Shown here piece after piece: positions 10,925 through 19,353 of a DNA stretch of 64,000 bases. This DNA comes from Paracoccaceae bacterium (GTDB lineage: Bacteria; Pseudomonadota; Alphaproteobacteria; Rhodobacterales; Rhodobacteraceae). The position numbers and the translations under genes are program-made. Position 1 is the first letter of the stretch; every line of letters begins with the position of its first letter. The stretch is from assembly GCA_021741245.1 (NCBI GenBank), contig JAIOYF010000005.1, positions 124,001 through 188,000 of the forward strand. Reading direction: 5' to 3'. The notes below the pieces were generated by a model. The model was given only the letters and a program-made list of their open reading frames with translations. It did not search any database and had not been told where the DNA came from.

Positions 10925-10954
10925 TGTACACCCCCCGTACACCTGCTGTGCTGA
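10925..10954. promoter_or_regulatory. Phased direct-repeat array, copy A (GTRCACC units)
   Basis: Three half-sites begin exactly 11 bases apart: TGTACACC (10925), CGTACACC (10936) and TGTGCTGA (10947). A near-identical array stands at 35301-35340. Direct repeats on one helical face are typical of tandem binding by OmpR-type or similar regulators. It lies 41 bases upstream of the HAD gene start on the minus strand. The cognate regulator is unknown. Confidence 0.5.
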
Positions 10955-11192
10955 CAGATTGTGACGGGGTGGCCGGGCGTTTCAAGACCTAGCGCGATGG
11001 GGCAGGGGGTGCAAACGGGAAAGGGGGAGATCCGGTTCAGCGGTGCCCTTGGGGCATATGACCGATCTGGCCACGCATCGTCGCAAGAAAGCCGTTGGTG
11101 CATCAAAGGCGTGCCATCGGCACAAGCGCAATCCGAACCGTCTGCCCGCACATCCGGGCATCATCGGGACAGCAGGGGTGCAAGAACGCCTT

Positions 11193-11220
11193 AAAGGCTG
11201 CCGGACGTGTCGCAGCCTTT
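11193..11220 (-). terminator. Inverted repeat, possible terminator of the small gene
   Basis: Nine-base arms AAAGGCTGC and GCAGCCTTT with a 10-base loop lie 13 bases beyond the stop of the small minus-strand gene at 11233. The T run is only three bases, so termination activity is uncertain. Confidence 0.5.
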
Positions 11221-11232
11221 AGGCGAAATGCT

Positions 11233-11400
11233 TTAGTCCTTGTCAGCAAGCAGATCTGCCGCCGCCTTCATGCGGGCCAGAAGTTCTTCTTTCGTGGGGC
11301 GGGCTTTCTTTGCAGGCTTCACCCCGGACTTGGTCTTGTTTGGGTCAAAGGGGGGGGCTGCCTTTGGCAGATTGACCTGACCCGCTTTTCCATAATCCAT
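11233..11400 (-). CDS. Small lysine/alanine-rich protein, unknown function
   Basis: This 55-residue protein begins MDYGKAGQVNLPKAAPPF, has a Lys/Pro-rich centre (KSGVKPAKKARPTKEE) and ends in an amphipathic helix with alternating Ala, Leu and acidic residues. There is no signal peptide or membrane segment. ATG 11400 is preceded by AGAGGA, better than the ATG at 11433. I do not recognise a family; the charge pattern suggests a soluble nucleic-acid- or protein-binding helper, which is only a guess. A hairpin follows the stop. Confidence 0.6.
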   Translation of the reverse strand: MDYGKAGQVNLPKAAPPFDPNKTKSGVKPAKKARPTKEELLARMKAAADLLADKD

Positions 11401-11495
11401 GACATGTTCCTCTTGAGATCGCAGAAGCGCCACTCATGCCCCATTGGGCGGCGCGGCACAAGCGGGCCCATGGTCTTTGGCCCCCGCCAAACGCT

Positions 11496-12266
11496 TTAGG
11501 CGTTGAGAAAGACGCGAACCGTCTCTTCAAACTCGCGTGGTTTTTCGGCGTGCAGCCAGTGTCCGGTTCCGGGAATGCGGGCAAAGCGGGCGGCGGGGAA
11601 AAGCCCGCGTATCGTATCGCGATGTTCGGGGCGGACATAGGGGCTGTCAGCCCCGGTCAGGAACAGGGTGGGGCCTGCAAACTGACCCGTCGCCTCGGGC
11701 CAGCCCACGATTTTCGACATCTCGGCCTGAAGCAGGTCAAGGTTCAGTCGCCACCTCGGGGGCTGGGCCTTGAGGTCAAGCGACTGCAAGAAGAACGCGC
11801 GAAGCGAGGCCTCATCTACGGTTTCGGACAGACGGCGGTCGGCCTCGCCGCGTGTGGTCAGCCCGTGCAGATCAAGCCCGCGCATGGCGTGGATGTGCTG
11901 GGTCTGGTCGTGGCTATAGGCGACCGGGGCGATATCTGCGACCACCAGTTTGCGCAAAACCTCGGGCTTGGTCAGGGCAAGCCACATCGCGGCCTTGCCC
12001 CCCATCGAATGGCCCAAGAGATCGGCGCGCCCGCCATGGGCGGCGATCACCTCGGCCAGATCGGCGGCCATGTCGGGATAGCTGTGGCTGTCGGTCCAGC
12101 CGCTGGCGCCGTGGTTGCGCATATCCACGGCGATCACGTCGCGGCGGTCGGCCAAGCGGCGGGCGATCACGCCCCAGTTTCGGGCAGACCCATAGAGCCC
12201 ATGCGCAATGACAAGGGGGAGATCCCCGGTGGGCTGGGTGGCGGGGTGATGGATCGTGGCAAGCAT
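11496..12266 (-). CDS. YbfF-like alpha/beta hydrolase (esterase)
   Basis: This 256-residue cytoplasmic serine esterase resembles YbfF: the oxyanion stretch AHGLYGSARNW is at 21-31, the nucleophile GHSMGG has Ser at about 87, the acid is in FLTGADSPYV and the His in GTGHWLHAEKP. YbfF-type enzymes cleave short acyl esters and thioesters in vitro; the physiological substrate is not known. It is divergent from the small membrane-anchored protein at 12358 with about 90 bases between. Confidence 0.88.
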   Translation of the reverse strand: MLATIHHPATQPTGDLPLVIAHGLYGSARNWGVIARRLADRRDVIAVDMRNHGASGWTDSHSYPDMAADLAEVIAAHGGRADLLGHSMGGKAAMWLALTKPEVLRKLVVADIAPVAYSHDQTQHIHAMRGLDLHGLTTRGEADRRLSETVDEASLRAFFLQSLDLKAQPPRWRLNLDLLQAEMSKIVGWPEATGQFAGPTLFLTGADSPYVRPEHRDTIRGLFPAARFARIPGTGHWLHAEKPREFEETVRVFLNA

Positions 12267-12357
12267 GTCACCCCTTTATCGCGAGTGCGGCTTGTTTTCC
12301 AGATCAGTTGAGCATTTCGCCCTGTGGCCTTACCTTGGCGTCAAAACAGGTGCAGGC

Positions 12358-12729
12358 ATGAGCGCAGTCGTAATCAGACAAATGGCCGATCGGGTGGCGG
12401 ACCTGATGGAGGAACGCCTGCGGGTGCGCGGGGTCGGGCTTTCTGCAAAGCTGCGCAAGGGGCGGCGGCATTTGCCGCGCAAGGTGGCGCTTGCGGCCAC
12501 GGAACTGGCCGATTGTGCGGAAAAGGCGCAAAACCCCAAGCTTTTGGTTCAGATTGATCAGGCCAAGGTGGCGGAAAACTACGATATCTGTGTGCGCCAT
12601 TTGACGGGAGTCAAGGCCGTCAACAGGACAACGTCGCTGCTGATCGGCATGGCGGCGACGCTTGCGCTTGGGGTGCTGTTTTTGGTGGCTGTCTTTATTG
12701 TGCTTCAGCGGGCGCGCGGGGCGATTTGA
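12358..12729 (+). CDS. C-terminally membrane-anchored protein, unknown function
   Basis: This 123-residue protein has a soluble, basic N-terminal part (residues 1-85, helical, rich in Arg and Ala, including RLRVRGVGLSAKLRKGRR) and one hydrophobic segment near the C-terminus (TSLLIGMAATLALGVLFLVA, about 92-116), followed by a short RARG tail. This suggests a tail-anchored inner-membrane protein with its bulk in the cytoplasm. The start at 12358 is chosen over 12256, which would overlap the divergent esterase gene. I do not recognise the family. Confidence 0.65.
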   Translation: MSAVVIRQMADRVADLMEERLRVRGVGLSAKLRKGRRHLPRKVALAATELADCAEKAQNPKLLVQIDQAKVAENYDICVRHLTGVKAVNRTTSLLIGMAATLALGVLFLVAVFIVLQRARGAI

Positions 12730-12866
12730 CGCCAAGCGGCTGGCCTGAGGGGGGCGATGTCCCCTGCGCCAAGGGGCGGCAGGGCATGTCGGACATCCTG
12801 GAATGATCTGGGGCGCGAAGCTGATGCCCGCGCCCCAAGATTGTGACTGTCAGATCAGCCGAAGGT

Positions 12867-14162
12867 TCAGAGGCCCGGATAGATCGGGAACCGCTCGCAA
12901 AGGGCCTCTACCTCGGCGCGGACCTTGGCCTCGACGTCGGCATTGCCTTCTTCACCGTTGGCGGCCAAGCCGTCGACGACTTCGGTGATCCAGCGGCCGA
13001 TCTGGCGGAACTCTTCCTCACCAAAGCCACGGGTCGTGCCTGCGGGGGTGCCAAGGCGGACGCCGCTGGTGATGGTTGGCTTTTCAGTGTCAAACGGGAT
13101 GCCGTTTTTGTTGCAGGTGATATGCGCGCGGCCCATGGCCTTTTCGGTCGCATTGCCCTTTACGCCCTTGGGCCGCAGATCGACCAGCATCAGATGCGTG
13201 TCAGTGCCGCCTGTGACGATATCAAGGCCGCCCTTCATCAGCTCATCCGCCAGCGCCTGTGCGTTCTTGATGACCTGCGCCTGATAGGTTTTGAAGCCGG
13301 GTTCCAGCGCCTCGCCAAATGCCACGGCCTTGGCCGCGATCACATGCATCAGGGGGCCGCCCTGAATGCCCGGGAAAATCGCCGAATTGACCTTTTTGGC
13401 AATCGCCTCGTCATTGGTCAGGATCATGCCGCCGCGCGGGCCGCGCAGGGTTTTGTGGGTCGTGGTCGTCGCCACATGCGCATGCGGGAAGGGCGAGGGG
13501 TAAAGGCCTGCCGCGACCAGACCCGCAAAGTGGGCCATGTCGACCAGAAGGTAAGCCCCGACCGAATCCGCAATCTGGCGCATCCGGGCGAAATCGATGA
13601 TGCGCGGAATGGCCGAGCCGCCCGCGATGATCATCTTGGGCTTATGCTCGGTCGCCAGTTCCTGCACCTGATCATAATCCAGCGTCAGATCCTGCGCCCG
13701 CACCCCGTATTGCACGGCCTTGAACCATTTGCCCGACTGGTTGGGGGCCGCACCATGGGTCAGGTGGCCGCCTGCGTCCAACGACATGCCCAGAATCGTG
13801 TCGCCCGGTTTGATCAGCGCCTGAAACACGCCTTGGTTTGCCTGGCTGCCCGAATTGGGCTGCACATTGGCAAAGCCGCAGCCAAACAGTTTGCAGGCCC
13901 GCTCAATCGCCAGATTTTCGGCGATATCGACATATTGGCAGCCGCCATAATACCGCTTGCCCGGATAACCTTCGGCATATTTGTTCGTCATGACAGAGCC
14001 TTGCGCCTCCATCACGGCGCGGCTCACGATGTTTTCAGAGGCGATCAGTTCGATTTCATGGCGTTGACGGCCAAGTTCTTGCGTCATCGCGCCGAACAGC
14101 TCCGGGTCACGGGTGGCAAGGGTTTCGGTAAAAAAGCCGGTGTCGCGGTGCGGGGCGTTCAT
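12867..14162 (-). CDS. glyA: Serine hydroxymethyltransferase
   Basis: This PLP enzyme interconverts serine and glycine with tetrahydrofolate, supplying one-carbon units. It has 431 residues. The Schiff-base lysine is K237 in [23 protein letters not shown] (39-47) and the [13 protein letters not shown] segment (62-74) form the substrate site. The start at 14162 follows a GGAG site; the open frame runs back to 14843 across nadK, but that part is shadow. It is divergent from nadK with 195 bases between. Confidence 0.97.
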   Translation of the reverse strand: MNAPHRDTGFFTETLATRDPELFGAMTQELGRQRHEIELIASENIVSRAVMEAQGSVMTNKYAEGYPGKRYYGGCQYVDIAENLAIERACKLFGCGFANVQPNSGSQANQGVFQALIKPGDTILGMSLDAGGHLTHGAAPNQSGKWFKAVQYGVRAQDLTLDYDQVQELATEHKPKMIIAGGSAIPRIIDFARMRQIADSVGAYLLVDMAHFAGLVAAGLYPSPFPHAHVATTTTHKTLRGPRGGMILTNDEAIAKKVNSAIFPGIQGGPLMHVIAAKAVAFGEALEPGFKTYQAQVIKNAQALADELMKGGLDIVTGGTDTHLMLVDLRPKGVKGNATEKAMGRAHITCNKNGIPFDTEKPTITSGVRLGTPAGTTRGFGEEEFRQIGRWITEVVDGLAANGEEGNADVEAKVRAEVEALCERFPIYPGL

Positions 14163-14357
14163 GGGCGTCTCCTGCCAAAGCTTTGGGTCTGTTGGCGACC
14201 ATTTAGAGCAAGCAACCCCTCTGGGAAAGGTAAGAAAACGACACAGCCCCGGTCGCGCGCGAAATTTTGTGACGCAAAGGAAACAGGCATCGGCTTTGCA
14301 GGGGTTGAGTTTACCGAGGGCGACCGTCAAGACTGTGGCTTGGAACAGGGGGATAAA

Positions 14358-15122
14358 GTGGCCAAGACCCGAATTGCCTTTCACGCCAGCACCGCACCCG
14401 CAGCACAAGACGCACTGGCCGCCCTGACGCGCGCCTATGGTCAATCGCTGGCAGAAGATGCCGAGGTGGTGGTTGCCCTTGGGGGTGATGGCTTCATGCT
14501 GCAAACCCTGCATGACACCGAGGAACTGGGCCTGCCGGTTTATGGCATGAATTGCGGGACTGTCGGGTTCTTGATGAACGCCTTTGATCTGGAGGGATTG
14601 CCCGAGCGGTTGGCCTTGGCCGAAGAAACCCTGATCAACCCTTTGGAAATGCGGGCGACCACGGCCACGGGCGAGGTGGTGCGGGCGCTGGCGATCAACG
14701 AGGTTTCCTTGTTGCGGGCGGGTCCGCAGGCGGCAAAACTGGCGATCTATGTGGATGGCAAGTTGCGTCTGGAAGAGTTGGTCTGTGACGGGGCGCTGTT
14801 GTGCACCCCTGCGGGATCGACGGCCTATAACTATTCGGCGCATGGCCCGATCTTGCCGATTGGGTCAGATGTGCTGGCGCTGACGGCTGTTGCGGCCTTT
14901 CGCCCCCGTCGGTGGCGGGGCGCGCTGTTGCCCAAGACGGCGGTGGTGCGGCTGGATGTGCTGAACCCAGAAAAGCGCCCGGTGATGGCAGATGCCGACA
15001 GCCGGTCGGTCGAGAACGTGGTTTCGGTTGAAATCCGGTCAGAGCCCAGAGTGCAACACAGGATCCTGTTCGATCCCGGCCATGGGTTGGAAGAGCGGTT
15101 GATTGTGGAGCAATTCGCCTGA
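14358..15122 (+). CDS. nadK: NAD kinase
   Basis: This enzyme phosphorylates NAD to NADP. The protein has 254 residues. GGDG is at 42-45; the conserved NE in INEVSLLR and the TPAGSTAYN motif follow. The start is GTG at 14358, preceded by an excellent AGGGGGA ribosome binding site with four bases of spacing; upstream open sequence in this frame is not coding. It is divergent from glyA and converges on the response-regulator gene at 15134, with 11 bases between stops. Confidence 0.95.
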   Translation: MAKTRIAFHASTAPAAQDALAALTRAYGQSLAEDAEVVVALGGDGFMLQTLHDTEELGLPVYGMNCGTVGFLMNAFDLEGLPERLALAEETLINPLEMRATTATGEVVRALAINEVSLLRAGPQAAKLAIYVDGKLRLEELVCDGALLCTPAGSTAYNYSAHGPILPIGSDVLALTAVAAFRPRRWRGALLPKTAVVRLDVLNPEKRPVMADADSRSVENVVSVEIRSEPRVQHRILFDPGHGLEERLIVEQFA

Positions 15123-15133
15123 CCCACGGGGGC

Positions 15134-16564
15134 CTATTGCTTGACGCCCCATTGTTCCAGCTTTCGGTACAGCGTTGAGGGCGAAAGTTCGAGAACCCGC
15201 GAGGCCTTGCTGACCGACCCGCCGTTGCGGCGGATGGTCTCTTGGATCACGACACGCTCAATCTCGGCAAAGCTGCGGCCGATCAGCGTATCGAGGTTTG
15301 TGGGAAGGGGGTCTTTCGGTGCCGCTGCATGGGGGGCGGATGGGGCGTGCCGGGGGGCGATCAGCCCCAGATGCAGGCTGTCGGGCAGCATGGCGCGGTC
15401 AACCCAGCCGCCCGAGTTCAACACGACGATGTTTCTGATAACATTCAGCAATTGTCGCACATTGCCCGGCCAGGGAAAGGCTTTGAACAGATCGCGCACC
15501 TCGGCGGTCAGCCCTTCGAAATTGCGCCCCTCTTCGCGAGCAAAGCGGGTGAGGGCGGATTCCGCGATTTCGATCACATCCTCTGCGCGTTCGCGCAGAG
15601 GGGGCATGTGGACGGGCACGACAAACAGCCGATAGTACAGATCTTCGCGGAAATCGCCGCGCCGCACGGCCTCGAGCGGGTCGCGATTGGTGGCGCAGAT
15701 GATGCGGACGTTGACCTTGCGCGGACGGGTGGCCCCCACCGGCTGCACGGTTGAGGTTTGCAAAAAGCGCAGCAGCTTGGTTTGCAGGGCCGGGGCCATT
15801 TCGCAGATTTCATCCAAGAACAGCGTGCCGCCATCTGCCGCCGCCGCCGCCCCCGGTTTGTCGGAAATGGCCCCGGTGAAACTGCCCTTGATGTGGCCAA
15901 AGACCTCGGATTCCAGCAGATCTTGCGGAATGGCGCCACAATTGAGGGCGATGAAAGGCCCCTTGGCGCGGGGGCTTCCGGCATGGATGGCAAGGGCGCA
16001 AAGCTCTTTGCCCGTGCCGCTTTCGCCGGTGATGAAGACCGTTGCCATCGAGGGGGCAACGGAGTGGATCTTTGCCTGAACCAATTGCATCGCCATGGAT
16101 GAGCCGATGAACACGTCCTCATTCACCGGCTGGTCCGGGGGTGGGGCGGGCCGCGCCGTTGGGGGCGTTGTGGGGCTGCGCACCAGTGGCCCGATGCCGC
16201 AGGCATTTTCAACCGCCCCCAGAAAGCGCGCCTCATCAAAGGGTTTGACCAAGAAATCATGGGCCCCGGCGCGCATGGCCTCCACCGCCTTGTTGATCGA
16301 GGCATTGGCAGTGATGACGATGATATTGGCCGCCGGGCGCAAGACCAGCATCTCTTGCATCAGGCCCAAGCCGTCACGGTCGGGCAACATCAGGTCCAAA
16401 AGGACCGTCGTTGCGCCGGACTCCTGAAACAGGCGCATCCCTTCGACGGCGGTGGAGGCGGCCCTGACCTCATACCCCGCTGTTTGCAGGACCGAGCGAT
16501 AGACCATCTGCAACGAAGGCGTGTCTTCGATCAGCAGCAGGGGCGGTGGGTTGGGTGCGCTCAT
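15134..16564 (-). CDS. Sigma-54-dependent response regulator (NtrC/LuxO type)
   Basis: This 476-residue regulator has a receiver domain (about 1-125, phospho-acceptor Asp57, Lys107), a Pro-rich linker, an AAA+ domain with P-loop GESGTGKE (180-187), sigma-54 contact loop GSFTGA (227-232, Ser in place of the usual Ala), Walker B GTLFLDEI (246-253), and a C-terminal Fis-type helix-turn-helix ending SPSTLYRKLEQWGVKQ. It would activate sigma-54 promoters. Its ATG overlaps the stop of the upstream Hpt-like gene (ATGA). The pairing resembles LuxO with LuxU, but target genes are not evident. Confidence 0.9.
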   Translation of the reverse strand: MSAPNPPPLLLIEDTPSLQMVYRSVLQTAGYEVRAASTAVEGMRLFQESGATTVLLDLMLPDRDGLGLMQEMLVLRPAANIIVITANASINKAVEAMRAGAHDFLVKPFDEARFLGAVENACGIGPLVRSPTTPPTARPAPPPDQPVNEDVFIGSSMAMQLVQAKIHSVAPSMATVFITGESGTGKELCALAIHAGSPRAKGPFIALNCGAIPQDLLESEVFGHIKGSFTGAISDKPGAAAAADGGTLFLDEICEMAPALQTKLLRFLQTSTVQPVGATRPRKVNVRIICATNRDPLEAVRRGDFREDLYYRLFVVPVHMPPLRERAEDVIEIAESALTRFAREEGRNFEGLTAEVRDLFKAFPWPGNVRQLLNVIRNIVVLNSGGWVDRAMLPDSLHLGLIAPRHAPSAPHAAAPKDPLPTNLDTLIGRSFAEIERVVIQETIRRNGGSVSKASRVLELSPSTLYRKLEQWGVKQ

Positions 16565-17115
16565 GGGGGCGACGTGTCCCTGACCTTGGGCTGTGCGAAA
16601 GGCGATGGGGGGACCATTGCGGCCAATTCCCCGCGAACAAAGGCGCGCAATTTGGCCGTGCTGTGCAAGAGTTTTTGCCCGAGGGGGGGCAGATCGGTCG
16701 GTTGTGGCAGGTGGGCCGCGCTGTTCACGGCCACGGCCATTGCGTGCAACTCCACCGCCCCAACGGAGCCTGCAAGCGCGATCAAGACATGTGTGCGCTG
16801 GCGAATAGCCTTGATGTCATGTTCCGCCAAGGCAGCACTCAGGCCAATTTCGACCGCGCCCAGATCGCGATCCAGTTGGCTGAGCAGATCCGGGGCGACT
16901 GATGGGCCGGCAAGCCTTATCAGCCCATCAAAGGTGCGGCGGTCCACGACATCCTGAGCCGGGGCCAGAAAGGCTTCGGTCAGGGCCAGCATGTCGTGCA
17001 CCGCATCTTGTGCGGGTGGTGGGATATCCATGGCCAACATCGCGCGGAGCCTTTGGCGCAGCGTGTCCATCAGGGTGTCGCGCGTCTGCATTGTGCGGGT
17101 CTCGATGCGGGCCAT
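16561..17115 (-). CDS. Degenerate Hpt-domain protein
   Basis: This protein of about 184 residues has a helical domain with the signature of histidine phosphotransfer proteins. The segment THVLIALAGSVGA aligns with the HxxKGxxxxxGA motif of Hpt domains: the His is kept, but the usual Lys and first Gly are Ile and Ala. It overlaps the following response regulator by four bases, so it is likely its phosphodonor or a modulator. The start is uncertain (17151, 17115, 17091 and 17070 are all in frame; no clear ribosome binding site). The C-terminus is Pro-rich. Confidence 0.65.
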   Translation of the reverse strand: MARIETRTMQTRDTLMDTLRQRLRAMLAMDIPPPAQDAVHDMLALTEAFLAPAQDVVDRRTFDGLIRLAGPSVAPDLLSQLDRDLGAVEIGLSAALAEHDIKAIRQRTHVLIALAGSVGAVELHAMAVAVNSAAHLPQPTDLPPLGQKLLHSTAKLRAFVRGELAAMVPPSPFAQPKVRDTSPP

Positions 17116-17169
17116 TGGCCGCAGTCTAGGGCCAGTGGTTGCGAAGGCCAAGCCCCTAGTAACCGCCCC

Positions 17170-19068
17170 TTACACCTTGTCCTTTGCATAGCCGATGCTT
17201 TTGAGCGCCGCCGTTATTTCGTCCAAAATGGTGGGATCGTCGATTGTGGCGGGCATTTTCCAAGACTTGCCATCGGCGATGTTGACCATGGTGCCGCGCA
17301 AGATCTTGCCGGACCGGGTTTTGGGCAAGCGATCGATCACGACGGCACGCTTGAAATCCGCCACGGGGCCGATCTTTTCGCGCATCAAGGTGACACATTC
17401 GCGAATGATCTCATCATGGGGGCGGTTGGTTCCCTTGTTGAGGCACAAAAAGCCCAAGGGGCTTTGCCCTTTTAGCTCGTCGGCCACGCCGATCACCGCG
17501 CATTCGGCGACATCCTTGTGCCCGGCAAGCACCTCTTCCATCGCGCCGGTGGACAGGCGATGCCCGGCCACGTTGATCACGTCATCCGTGCGGGCCATGA
17601 TGTAGAGATAGCCATCCTCATCAATATAGCCTGCGTCCCCCGTTTCATAAAATCCGGGGAAATGGTTGAGGTAGCTTTTGCGAAACCGCTCTTCGGCGTT
17701 CCACAGGGTTGGCAGGGTGCCGGGTGGCAGGGGGAGTTTGATGGCAATGGCCCCCAAGGTTCCGGCGGGGACGGGATGGCCGCCTTCATCCAGAACCTGC
17801 ACGTCATAGCCCGGCATGGGAACCGAGGGGCTACCGATCTTGACGGGCAGGGCCTCGATCCCGACGGGATTTGCGGCAATGGCCCAACCGGTTTCGGTTT
17901 GCCACCAATGGTCGATCACAGGCACTTTCATATGGCGCTGCGCCCAAAGAATTGTGTCCGGGTCTGCGCGTTCGCCGGCCAGATACAGGGTTTGCAGGTT
18001 GGAAAGATCGTAGTCGGCCAGCAGTTTGCCTTCGGAATCGTCGCGTTTGATCGCGCGCAGGGCGGTGGGGGCGGTGAAAAAGCTTTTCACCTTGTGCTCT
18101 GAAATCACCCGCCAAAAGGCCCCGGCATCCGGGGTGCCGACCGGCTTTCCCTCATAAACGATGGTGGTGCAGCCAGCGATCAGCGGGCCATAGCAGATAT
18201 AGCTGTGGCCCACGACCCAACCCACATCAGACGCCGCCCAAAACACATCGCCGGGGCCGACGTTATAGATGGCGCGCATCGACCAGTTCAGGGCCACCAG
18301 ATGGCCCCCGGTCGGGCGGACCACGCCCTTTGGCGCCCCGGTTGTGCCCGAGGTATAGAGAATATAGGCGGGGTGATTGCCTTCGACGGCAAGGCAGTCG
18401 GCGGGCGTTGCGTTTTCGGTGAATTCTTGCCAATCCACATCGCGTCCGGGCACGAGCGTTGCGATTTCCTGCTCACGCTGCAAGATCACGCAAAAGTCGG
18501 GCTTGTGGGTTGCAAGGTCGATCGCGCCATCCAGCAGCGGCTTGTAATGCACCACGCGGTTGGGTTCGATCCCGCAAGAGGCGGCGATGATGGCCTTTGG
18601 CGTGCAATCGTCGATGCGCACGGCCAGTTCGGCTGCGGCAAATCCCCCAAAGACGACCGAGTGAATCGCACCGATCCGCGCGCAGGCGAGCATGGCGACC
18701 AGCGCCTCGGGCACCATGGGCATATAGATGATGACGCGGTCACCCTTGGCGACGCCACGGCCCTGCAAGGCACCGGCAAGGCGCGCAACGCGGTCTTGCA
18801 ATTGGGCAAAGGTGATCACTTGTTTGGAGGAGGTCACGGGGCTGTCGTGGATGATCGCGGCTTGGTCGCCCCGGCCCGCCAGAACATGGCGGTCCACAGC
18901 GTTCCAGCAGGTGTTCACCAAGCCGTCTGTGTACCATTCATACAGGGGAGCGTTCGTGGCGTTCAGCGCGGTCGAGGGCTTTTTGATCCAGTCGATCGCC
19001 CCGGCTGCATCCATCCAAAAGCCTTCAGGATCAGTGCGCCATTTCCCGATGATATTCGCATATGCCAT
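17170..19068 (-). CDS. prpE: Propionyl-CoA synthetase
   Basis: This 632-residue AMP-forming acyl-CoA ligase belongs to the acetyl/propionyl-CoA synthetase group. The adenylate motif YTSGTTGAPKG is at 238-248; the WWQTETGW and YETGDAGYIDEDGYLYIMAR blocks follow, and the acetylation-site lysine lies in KTRSGKILRG near the C-terminus. The length and the HSYICYGPLIAGCTTIVYEG block favour PrpE (propionate) over Acs (acetate). It would activate propionate, whose CoA ester feeds the methylmalonyl route (mce lies at 45620). A dense TTGC-rich array occupies its upstream region. Confidence 0.85.
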   Translation of the reverse strand: MAYANIIGKWRTDPEGFWMDAAGAIDWIKKPSTALNATNAPLYEWYTDGLVNTCWNAVDRHVLAGRGDQAAIIHDSPVTSSKQVITFAQLQDRVARLAGALQGRGVAKGDRVIIYMPMVPEALVAMLACARIGAIHSVVFGGFAAAELAVRIDDCTPKAIIAASCGIEPNRVVHYKPLLDGAIDLATHKPDFCVILQREQEIATLVPGRDVDWQEFTENATPADCLAVEGNHPAYILYTSGTTGAPKGVVRPTGGHLVALNWSMRAIYNVGPGDVFWAASDVGWVVGHSYICYGPLIAGCTTIVYEGKPVGTPDAGAFWRVISEHKVKSFFTAPTALRAIKRDDSEGKLLADYDLSNLQTLYLAGERADPDTILWAQRHMKVPVIDHWWQTETGWAIAANPVGIEALPVKIGSPSVPMPGYDVQVLDEGGHPVPAGTLGAIAIKLPLPPGTLPTLWNAEERFRKSYLNHFPGFYETGDAGYIDEDGYLYIMARTDDVINVAGHRLSTGAMEEVLAGHKDVAECAVIGVADELKGQSPLGFLCLNKGTNRPHDEIIRECVTLMREKIGPVADFKRAVVIDRLPKTRSGKILRGTMVNIADGKSWKMPATIDDPTILDEITAALKSIGYAKDKV

Positions 19069-19168
19069 TCGCCACGTCTCCTCCTTACGCGTGGAGACTG
19101 TGTTACGGCATCGACTGCCCTAGAGGCAACGCTGTTGATAAGCCCGGCAAGGGGGCTGCGACAAAATG

Positions 19169-19266
19169 TTTGCAGAATTTTGCCATTGCGAATTGCAAAT
19201 ATTTGCAAACACTTGCCGTTGCAATGTTCGCGCGCAAATCTGCGGCTGATTTGCAAAGTTTGCACG
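19169..19266 (-). promoter_or_regulatory. TTGC(AAA) repeat array upstream of prpE
   Basis: Nine TTGC elements lie in under 100 bases (starting at about 19170, 19180, 19186, 19193, 19203, 19213, 19219, 19251 and 19260), several extended to the palindrome TTTGCAAA (19202-19209, 19250-19257). From memory, the short-chain acyl-CoA regulators of the PccR/RamB family recognise paired TTTGCAAA in Rhodobacter. The site is 100-200 bases upstream of prpE, fitting propionyl-CoA-responsive control. Confidence 0.6.
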
Positions 19267-19321
19267 GCTGCGGCGCCCCGCTGATTCTGCGGCCCCGGCA
19301 GGGCGCAGGCCCTTTTTGTGT

Positions 19322-19348
19322 AAAAAGGGGGGGCGGCCCCCCCCTTTT
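19322..19348 (-). terminator. Intrinsic terminator of maeB
   Basis: Read on the minus strand, AAAA and eight G are followed by a CCG turn, seven C and five T. It begins six bases after the maeB stop. The pure G/C stem and T run are convincing. Confidence 0.8.
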
Positions 19349-19353
19349 CTTGT

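Larger units (their letters stand above)
10885..11232. other. 348-base intergenic region with one regulatory-looking array
   Basis: No convincing gene was found. The stretch holds the 11-bp-phased GTRCACC array (10925-10954) next to the HAD start and an inverted repeat (11193-11220) near the small gene at 11233. A 54-codon + strand frame at 11058-11222 is basic and without a clear ribosome binding site and is not called. Confidence 0.6.

Noticed and set aside
11058-11222. 54-residue basic + strand frame with a C-terminal CxxC
   Set aside because: No good ribosome binding site, no recognisable family, and its end overlaps the inverted repeat at 11193-11220.
14175-14186. CCAAAGCTTTGG palindrome in the glyA leader
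   Set aside because: A short 12-base palindrome overlapping the region just before the ribosome binding site; no supporting second element, so chance cannot be excluded.
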